The notes under the pieces were generated by a model. That model ran no database searches and had not been told where the DNA came from. It saw only the letters and a program-made list of their open reading frames with translations. From assembly GCF_022682495.2 (NCBI RefSeq), contig NC_071389.1:103705951-103769950 (forward strand): a DNA stretch of 64,000 nt, in the 5' to 3' direction. Shown piece by piece: positions 56,837 to 64,000 of this stretch. Each line of letters opens with the position of its first letter. Position 1 is the stretch's first letter. This DNA is from Desmodus rotundus. Taxonomy: Eukaryota; Chordata; Mammalia; Chiroptera; Phyllostomidae. Both the position numbers and the translations under genes were made by a program.

Positions 56837-57249
56837 AAAGAAGATAAAAATATGAACAGTAAAATGACAGCAAACTCACAGTTATTAACAACCACACCTA
56901 AAACAAAAACAAAAGCAAACTAAGCAAACAACTAGAACAGGAACAGATTCACAGAAGTAGAGATCACATGGAGGGTTATCAGCAGGGATGGGGAATGGGG
57001 ATAATGGGGGAAAAGGTACAGGGAATAAGAAGCATAAATGATAGGTACAAAATAGACAGGGGGAGGTTAAGAATAGTATGGGAAATGGAGAAACCAAAGA
57101 ACTTATATGTATGATCCATGGCCATGAAATAAGGTGGGGGAATGCTGGTGGGAGGGGGGTACAGGGTAGAAGGGAATAAGGGAGAGAGAAAATATGGGAC
57201 AATTATAATAACATAATCAATAAAATATATTTAAAAATCTGTATGTTTG

Positions 57250-57644
57250 TTTTGATTAATAGGGCCTTATAATATGATTTGATATTAGGTAGTGTGATTC
57301 CTCCAACTTTGTTCTTTCTCAAAAATTACTGTTGCTATCTGGAGTCTTTTGTGATTTCATACAAATTTTTGGAATATTTGTTTTAGTTCTGTGAAATATG
57401 TCATTGGTATCAATAGGAATTGCAATAATTCTGCAGTTTGCTTTGGATAGTATGGACATTTTAATGATGTTAATTCTTCCTATCCATGAACACATTATAT
57501 GCTTTCAATTATTGCATCTCATTTAATATCTTAGTGTCTTATAATTTTCCAAATGCAGTTCTTTTACATCCTTGGTTAAATTTATTCCTAGGTAAAATCA
57601 TTAAATTTTATTGTTTTGAAGCAATTGTGAATAGGATCGTTTTC
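57250..57644 (-). mobile_element. Continuation of the older L1 (ORF2)
   Basis: TTTTGATTAATAGGGCCTTA, GTGAAATATGTCATTGGTAT and CAATTGTGAATAGGATCGTT continue the ORF2 antisense from 53459 without the HAL1. Confidence 0.85.
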
Positions 57645-57879
57645 TTAATTTCCCTTTTTTTAAAAATTTTTATTTTTATTCAATTACAGTTGTATGCCTT
57701 TTCTCCCCATCCCTCCCCCACCTCCACCCTCTCCCCTGGTTTTGTCCATGTGTCCTTTATAGTAGTTCCTGTAATCCCCTCTCCTCACTGTCCCCTCCCC
57801 ACTCCCCCCTGTCCATTGTTAGATTGTTCTTAGATTCAATGTTTCTGGTTATATTTTGTTTCCTTTTTTTTCCTATTTA

Positions 57880-60800
57880 TTATGTTCCAGTTAAAGGTGA
57901 GATCATATGGTATTTGTCCCTCAACATCTGGCTTATTTCACTTAACATAATTCTCTCCAGTTCCATCCATGCCATTGCAAAGGGTATAAGCTCCTTCTTT
58001 CTCTCTTCTGCATAGAATGCCATTGTGTAAATGTACCATAGTTTTTGGATCCACTCATTTGCTGATGGGCATTTAGGTTGCTTCCAGTACTTGGCTATTG
58101 TAAATTGTGCTGCTATGAACATTGGGGTGCACAGGTTCTTTTGGATTGGTGTTTCAGGGTTCTTAGGGTATAATCCCAGCAGCGGAATTGCTGGGTCAAA
58201 GGGCAGTTCCATTTTTAGTTTTCTGAGGAAATTCCATATTGTTTTCCACAGTGGCCTCACCAGTCTGCATTCCCACCAACGGTGCATTAGGGTTCCCTTT
58301 TCTCTGCATCCTCTCCAACATTTGTTTGTGGATTTGTTTATGTTGGCCACTCTGACTGGTGTGAGATGGTACCTCATTGTGGTTTTAATTTGCATCTCTC
58401 TGATGGCTAGTGATGCTGAGCATCTTTTCATATATCTCTGGGCCCTCTGTATGTCTTCCTTGGAGAAGTGTCTGTTCAAGTCCTTTGCCCATTTTTTAAT
58501 TGGGTTGTTTGTCTTTCTGGAGTGGAGTCGTGTGAGTTCTTTATATATTTTGGAGATCAGGCCCTTGTCTGAGGTATCATTAGCAGCAAATATGTTTTCC
58601 CATACTGTTGTTTCTCTTTGTAATTTGGTGCTGTTTTCTTTAGCCCTGGAGAAGCTTTTTATTTTGATGAGGTCCCATTTGTTTATTCTTTCCTTTATGT
58701 CCCTTGCTTTAGGGGATGCGTCTGTGAGGATGTTGCTGCGAGGAATGTCTGAGATTTTCCTGCCAATGTTTTCCTCAAGGACTTTTATGGTGTTACGACT
58801 TATATTTAAGTCTTTTATCCATCTTGAGTTTATTTTCGTGTATGGCGTAAGTTGGTGATCGAGTTTCACTTTTTTGCACGTAGCTGTCCAGATCTCCCAA
58901 CACCATCTGTTGAAGAGGCTGTTTTTGCTCCATTTTATGCTCCTGCCTCCTTTGTCAAATATTAATTGACCGTATAGACTTGAGTTTATTTCTGGGCTCT
59001 CTGTTCTGTTCCATTGGTCTATGTGCCTGTTTTTATGCCAGTACCAGGCTGTTTTGATTACAGTGGCCTTGTAATACAGTTTGAAATCAGGTATTGTGAT
59101 CCTTCCTGCTTTGTTCTTCTTTCTCAAAATTGCTGCAGCTATTGGGGGTCGTATATGGTTCCATATAAATTTCTGAAGGGTTTGTTCTATATCTGTGAAA
59201 TGTGTCATAAGTACTTTAATAGGGATTGCATTGAATCTATAAATCGCTTTGGGTAGTATGGCCATTTTGATGATGTTAATTCTTCCAATCCATGAGCATG
59301 GTACATGCTTCCATTTGTTTGTGTCTTCCTTAATTTCTTTCTTCAGTGTTGTGTAGTTTTCTGAGTACAGGTCTTTTACCTCCTTGGTTAGGTTGATTCC
59401 TAGGTACTTGATTTTTCTCTCTGGTATATCAAATGGGATTTTTTTCCTGATTTCTGTTTCTGCAGTTTCGTTGTTGGTGTACAGGAATGCCTTTGATTTC
59501 TGAGTATCGACTTTGTATCCAGCTGTTTTGCCAAATTCATTTATTAGGTCGAGTAGTTTTTTGGTGGAGTCTATAGGATTTCCCATGTACACTATCATGT
59601 CGTCTGCAAACAGTGACAGTTTCATTTCCTCCTTTCCAATTTGGATGCCTTTTATTGCTTTTTCTTGTCTGATTGCTGTGGCTAGGACTTCCAATACTAT
59701 GTTGAATAGGAGTGGTGAGAGAAGGCATCCTTGTCTTGTTCTTGATCTTAGTGGGAAAGCTCAAAGTTTTTGTCCATTGAGTGTGATGTTGGCTGTAGGT
59801 CTCTCATATATGGCCTTTATTATGTTGAGGAATGCTCCCTTTATTCCCACTTTGCCAAGTGTTTTTATCAGAAATGGGTTCTGTATCTTATCAAATGCTT
59901 TTTCCGCATCTATTGATATGATCATGTGATTTTTGTCTTTGCAGTTATTGATGTGATGTATTATGTTTATTGATTTGCGAATATTATACCATCCTTGCAT
60001 CCATGGGATGAATCCCACTTGGTCATGGTGGATGATCTTTTTAATGTATTGCTGGATGCGGTTTGACAATATTTTGTTGAGAATTTTAGCGTCTATGTTC
60101 ATCAGCGATATTGGCCTGAAGTTTTCTTTCTTTGTTGTGTCTTTATCTGGTTTTGGGATTGGGATGATGCTGGCTTCATAAAAAGAGTTTGGGAGTCTTT
60201 CATCAGTTTGGATTTTTTCGAATAGTCTGTGAAGGATATGGGTTAGCTCTTCCTTAAATGCTTTGTAGAATTCTCCTGTGAAACCATCTGGTCCACGGGT
60301 TTTGTGTGTTGGGAGTTTTTTGATGACTGCTTCAATTTCATCTGCTGTTATTGGTCTGTTCAGGTTCTGTTTCTTCTTCATTCAGTTTTGGAAGATTATA
60401 TTTTTCTAGAAATGTGTCCATTTCATCTAGGTTTTCAAATTTCTTGGCACATAGTTCTTTGTAGTAATTTCTTACAGTCCTTTGTATTTTTGTGGTATCA
60501 GTTGTAATCTCTCATCTTTCATTTTTTATTGTGTTTATTTGGATCCTCTCTCTTTTCTTCTTGTTGAGCCTACTTAAAGGCTTGTCGATCTTGTTTATCT
60601 TTTCAAAGAACCAGCTCCTGGATTCATTGATCCTTAGAATTGTGCTTTTAGTCTATATGTCATTTAACTCTGCTCTGATCTTGGTTACTTCCTTCCTTGT
60701 ACTTGCTCTGGGTTGTCTTTGTTGTTGTTCCTCCAGTTCCTGTAGGCGTAGGGTTAGGTTGTTTGTTTGAAATGTTTCTATCTTCTTACGGTAGGCCTGT

Positions 60801-61702
60801 ATTGCTATGAACTTCTCTCTCAGGACTGCCTTTGTTGTATCCCGTAGGTTTTGGGTTGTTGTGAGTTCATTTTCATTTATTTCCAGAAAGTTTTTGATTT
60901 CTTCCCTAATCTCGTTCTTGACCCATTCATTGTTTAATAGCATGCTATTCAGTCTCCATGATTTTGAGTGTTTTGGGTTTTTTCCTTTGGGGCTGGTTTC
61001 TAGTTTCAGTCCCTTGTGGTCAGAGAAAATGCTTGATATGATTTCAGTTTTGTTGAATTTGTTGAGGCTTGCTTTGTGTCCTATCATGTGGTCTATGTTT
61101 GAAAAAGTTCCATGGACACTTGAAAAGAATGTGTATTTTGCTTCTTTGGGATGAAAAGCTCTGTATATATCAGTTAAGCCCATTTCCTCTAGGGTATTGT
61201 TAAGTGACACAATATCATTCTTGATATTTTGTTTGGAAGATGTGTCCATTTTTGATAGTGGGGTGTTAAAGTCCCCTCCTATAATTGTGTTGCTGTCAAT
61301 ATCTTTCTTGAAGTCCTCCAAGATTTTCTTTATGTATTTGGGTGCTCCTATGTTGGGTGCATATATGTTTACAATGTTTATGTCTTCTTGGTGGATTCTT
61401 CCTTTGAGTATTATGAAGTGACCTTCTGGGTCTCTCTTTATGGCCCTTCTTTGGAAGTCTATTTTGTCTGATATGAGTATTGCTACCCCTGCTTTTTTTT
61501 CCTGTCCATTTGCTTGGAAAATTTGTTTCCAGCCTTTCACTTTCAGTCTGTGTAAGTCTTTTGTCCTGAGATGGGTCTCTTGTAGGCAGCATATGTGTGG
61601 GTCATGTTTTCTTATCCATTCAGCTATTCTATGTCTTTTGATTGGAGCATTTAATCCATTTACGTTTAAGGTTATTATCGATACGTAGTTATTCATTGCC
61701 AT
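57880..61702 (-). pseudogene. L1 ORF2 (endonuclease, reverse transcriptase), two interruptions
   Basis: 3823 bases, the usual 1274-codon length. Frames: 61702-60653 (349 codons: endonuclease, NVNGLNAPIKRHRIAEW, CCLQETHLRTKDLH, GGDFNTPLSKMD, SDHKGLKLE), then 60381-59761 (206 codons: reverse transcriptase start, [47 protein letters not shown]), then 59694-57880 (604 codons: [15 protein letters not shown] catalytic motif, and the cysteine-rich tail [18 protein letters not shown], ending ISPLTGT). The gaps near 60650-60382 and 59760-59695 hold stops or shifts. Otherwise the key motifs are present. Confidence 0.93.
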
Positions 61703-61748
61703 TTTTTCCTACCTGTGTTCCTCTGTCTTTCTCTTTTCCTTCCTTTCC

Positions 61749-62676
61749 TTAAAGCAGTCCTTTTAGCATCTCTTGCAGAGCTGGTTTGGTGGAGCTGTAT
61801 TCTTTTAGACTTCTTTTGTCTGGGAAACTCTTTATTTGGCCTTCTATCTTGATTGAGAGCCTTGCTGGGTAAATTAGTCTTGGTTGCAGGCCTCTGGTTC
61901 TCATTACTTGGAATATTTTTTGCCATTCTCTTCTGGCTTGGAGCGTTTCCATTGAGAAGTCAGTTGCTAACCTTATTGGGGCTCCCTTGTATGTCACTTC
62001 CTTTTTCTCCCTTGCTGCCTTTAAGATCCTCTCTTTGTCTTGGAAATTTGCCATTTTAATTATTATGTGTCTTGCACTGGGTCTCTTTGGGTTCCTCTTG
62101 CTTGGGACTCTCTGTGATTCCTGGATTTGGGTGACTTTTTCTCTCCTCAGATTAGGGAAATTTTCCATCATTACTTTTTCAAACAGGTTTTCTATCCCTT
62201 GCTCTTCTTCTTCTCCTTCTGGTGTTCCTATTATACGGATATTGTTACGTTTCATGTTGTCCTGCATTTCCCTTATTGCCTCTTCATTCTTTCTGAGCCT
62301 GTTTTCCTTTTCTTGCTCTTTCTGGGTGTTTTTTTCTACTTTGTCCTCCAGCTCGCTGATCCGATCCTCTGCTTCATCAAGTCTGCTTTTCATTCCTTCA
62401 ACTGTGTTCTTCAATTCAGAAATTGTATTCTTCATTTCCTCTTGGCTCTTGTTGATAGTTTCTATTTCCTTTTTCATGTTGATATAGTGTGCAGTGAGTT
62501 CATTGTAGTTTCCCTGTAGTTTCTGGTAGTTTTCTTTGAGCTCAGAGAGCTCAGTGAGCTTCCTGATGACCATTGCTTTGAACTCAGTATCTGATAGTTG
62601 ACGTTTTTTCAGTTAGCATTCTTTCTGAGGCTTCCTTCTTTCCTTTCATTTGGGAATTGTTTCTTTGTCTTCCCAT
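61749..62676 (-). pseudogene. L1 ORF1, frameshift near the N-terminus
   Basis: Open for 274 codons from the ATG at 62573. It has a coiled coil (about 25-95: KSQEEMKNTISELKNTVEGM, RLDEAEDRISELEDKVEK), an RRM (RIIGTPEGEEEEQGIENLFE) and a C-terminal domain (RILKAAREKKEVTYKGAPIR, LQARREWQKIFQVMRTRGLQ), ending in SSTKPALQEMLKGLL. The ancestral ATG is at 62676 but lies one base out of frame, and a small deletion near 62600 is the likely cause. Starting at 62573 would lose about 35 residues. Length otherwise fits mammalian ORF1p. Confidence 0.88.
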
Positions 62677-63153
62677 TGTTTGTGAAGCTCTTCTTGTTAG
62701 CCTCTGCTTCTTAAATTGATGTATTCTGACTCCCTGGGTTTATGGTATGAACTTCTATGGTAGAATTCCAATGGGATTCAGTGGTGCTGTCTCCTTAATC
62801 TCCTGTGCTCACTGGTCTTGAGCTGACGTTTATGGGTGTAACACAGTCTTACTCTGGTCTTTTCAGCACTCCAGGTTTTCTTGTCTCACTGTCTGATCTT
62901 TTGATGTCCTCTATCTTTGGTCTCCAATCTTCAAATATGCTGGAATACTGTTGGCTGTTTGCTCTGCTCCTCAGATCAGCTAGGTATTTCACTGGTGTTG
63001 ATGGGAAGTGGACTCTGTTCCCACCTATCTCACCACCATCTTTCGCCTCCACTCCTGTGCCCACATCCAGCTGCCTGGGTGTCTGGTCCAGGGCTCTGGG
63101 GCTCCAGTCCTCGTGGGTGCTGAGAGCCAGCTCCTGCGAATTGCGAATGTCCT
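62677..63153 (-). promoter_or_regulatory. L1 5' UTR
   Basis: About 480 bases, read on the minus strand from the target-site junction to the ORF1 start. It is expected to hold the internal promoter. No long CpG island and no AAGATGG core near its 5' end, unlike the HAL1s, so it may be 5'-truncated. Confidence 0.65.
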
Positions 63154-63168
63154 TTAATTTCCCTTTTT

Positions 63169-63728
63169 AAAAAATCAGTATAGAAGTCTTTTGTTTTTTT
63201 CACACTTATCATGCCATGAATTCATAGGGAATGGGTTCCAAGAGCTCAGGCTCCTTTCCATTAGCTCTCACAAAGTGTGCTTTTTGGGAGGAGGCTGATG
63301 CTTCTGTTGAACCCAGGTACCTTATTCTTTGGATTCCTTCTTTTTCTGGTCATTTTCCTTCACATGTTTCAGGAAGCTATCTTGACTCTAGAGTGCTTAA
63401 TATGCTCAATTCATACATTAATTCTCTTGGCAAGAATCTTGCCCTTAACTTGTTTGTTTACAACAATGCCCAATGCATGCTGGGTGACACTGTAGACTCT
63501 TCCAGTGTTGCCATGGTAACATTTGTAGGGCATTCCTTTTTGAACAGTGTCCATTCCCTTGATATCTACAATATCACCTTTCTTGTAGATTCGCATGTAT
63601 GTTGCCAAAGGAACAACTCCGTGTTTTCTAAAAGAACTAGAAAACATATAATGAGTACTTCTCTTTCCCTTTGTGTACACCATTTTGGCAAATTACTGGA
63701 AGATGGCAGTTATGGCCAAAAAGAAAAT
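63169..63728 (-). pseudogene. RPL21: Processed pseudogene of ribosomal protein L21
   Basis: Minus strand: 5' UTR with CTGCCATCTTCCAGTAATTT, ATG at 63683, and a frame of 90 codons with the RPL21 sequence ([56 protein letters not shown]). A stop codon replaces the next Arg at 63411. Further on, with at least one frameshift, the end PIPYEFMA is seen before a stop at 63209-63211. There are no introns, and a short A-rich tail follows. Flanked by AATTTCCCT at 57647-57655 (before the later L1 insertion) and 63729-63737. A dead retrocopy; human RPL21 has 160 residues. Confidence 0.93.
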
Positions 63729-63737
63729 AATTTCCCT

Positions 63738-64000
63738 CTCTGATAGTTCATTATTGGCATATAAATATGCAACTGTTTTCTGGATATTAATTTTGTATAC
63801 TGCTACTTTACCAAATACATTTATCGGTTCTAGTTGTTTCTTGGTGGAATCATTAGGGTTCTCTATATGCAGTACCATGTAATCTACAAATGATGACAGT
63901 TTTACTTCTTTCTTTTCAGTTTGGATGACTTTATTTCTTCTTATCCGATTGCAGCACTATGTTGAATTAAGAGTGGTGAAAGCATACATCCCTGTCTTGT
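63738..64000 (-). mobile_element. Continuation of the older L1 (ORF2), cut by the window end
   Basis: TGATAGTTCATTATTGGCAT, TACTTTACCAAATACATTTA and GGTTCTAGTTGTTTCTTGGT continue the ORF2 antisense that broke off at 57644. The L1 therefore spans 51846 to beyond the window with four insertions. Confidence 0.85.

Larger units (their letters stand above)
53460..57235 (+). mobile_element. HAL1 copy c, split by HAL1 copy d
   Basis: Starts GACTTCCAGCCAAGATGGAG at 53461 (AAGATGG core), 5' UTR to about 54127, ORF1 in two parts, 3' UTR with G-rich tract and end GGGACAATTATAATAACATA then ATCAATAAAATATATTT. Target duplication AATCTGTATGTTTG at 53446-53459 and 57236-57249, 14 of 14 identical. No ORF2. 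Without copy d the element is about 1.9 kb. Confidence 0.9.
57660..63153 (-). mobile_element. Full-length bat L1, recently inserted, not intact
   Basis: 5.5 kb with all parts on the minus strand: 5' UTR (63153-62677), ORF1 (62676-61749), 46-bp spacer, ORF2 (61702-57880), 3' UTR with G-rich tract and end ACAACTGTAATTGAATAAAA (57690-57660). Target duplication TTAATTTCCCTTTTT at 57645-57659 and 63154-63168. It is clearly younger than the L1 at 1-8062. ORF2 has about two interruptions and ORF1 one, so it is not autonomous as it stands. Confidence 0.93.

Noticed and set aside
58031..58858. A 275-codon plus-strand frame
   Set aside because: It is the antisense of L1 ORF2, whose minus-strand motifs are clear in the same place.
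63411..63683. A functional RPL21 gene
   Set aside because: No introns, an early stop after 90 codons, a later frameshift, and flanking target duplications show a processed pseudogene.

Overview
The window is mammalian and almost certainly from a bat. The strongest sign is a set of tRNA-derived SINEs of the Ves type (for example 23720-23955 and 32522-32760). They have a tRNA-like head, a CT-rich middle and an A-rich tail, and are found in chiropterans. Mariner relics, pogo/Tigger relics, LINE-2, MIR, an LTR of MaLR type and several generations of LINE-1 (L1) are also present. About half of the window is recognisable mobile DNA. I cannot name the species; Yangochiroptera is my guess from the SINEs.

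The only intact gene I can support is the lens gap-junction gene GJA3 (connexin 46). Its single coding exon is on the minus strand at 27340-28683, directly behind a good splice acceptor. The 5' untranslated exon and promoter are probably in the CpG island at about 42.2-42.9 kb, where the minus strand has a TATTTAAAG box and a possible donor. That implies an intron of about 14 kb over 28704-42716. The neighbouring GJB2 of other mammals is not in the window.

Layout. 1-8062: an old L1 read from the minus strand, carrying a SINE and a 1.9-kb half-L1 (HAL1). 8.1-27 kb: older interspersed repeats (two mariners, L2, ancient L1/HAL1 relics, two Tigger/MER2-like elements, one split by two SINEs, an LTR) among low-copy DNA. 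27.3-28.7 kb: GJA3 coding exon. 28.9-29.4 kb: a tract of alternating purines and pyrimidines. 29.5-38.9 kb: intronic low-copy DNA with scattered old repeats. 39-41 kb: another HAL1. 41-49.5 kb: the CpG island, low-copy DNA, and an L1 tail carrying a near-perfect 65-bp-arm palindrome at 46.1 kb. 49.6-64 kb: a stack of nested L1s, HAL1s and a processed RPL21 pseudogene.

The main feature of interest besides GJA3 is the set of ORF1-only (HAL1) elements. There are four copies, two of them nested in opposite orientation, with the full 5' UTR - ORF1 - 3' UTR layout, target duplications, no ORF2, and a 3' end that resembles the resident bat L1. This points to recent spread using reverse transcriptase supplied in trans. 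HAL1 as a class is known from mammals; the subfamilies and arrangements here are what may be new.
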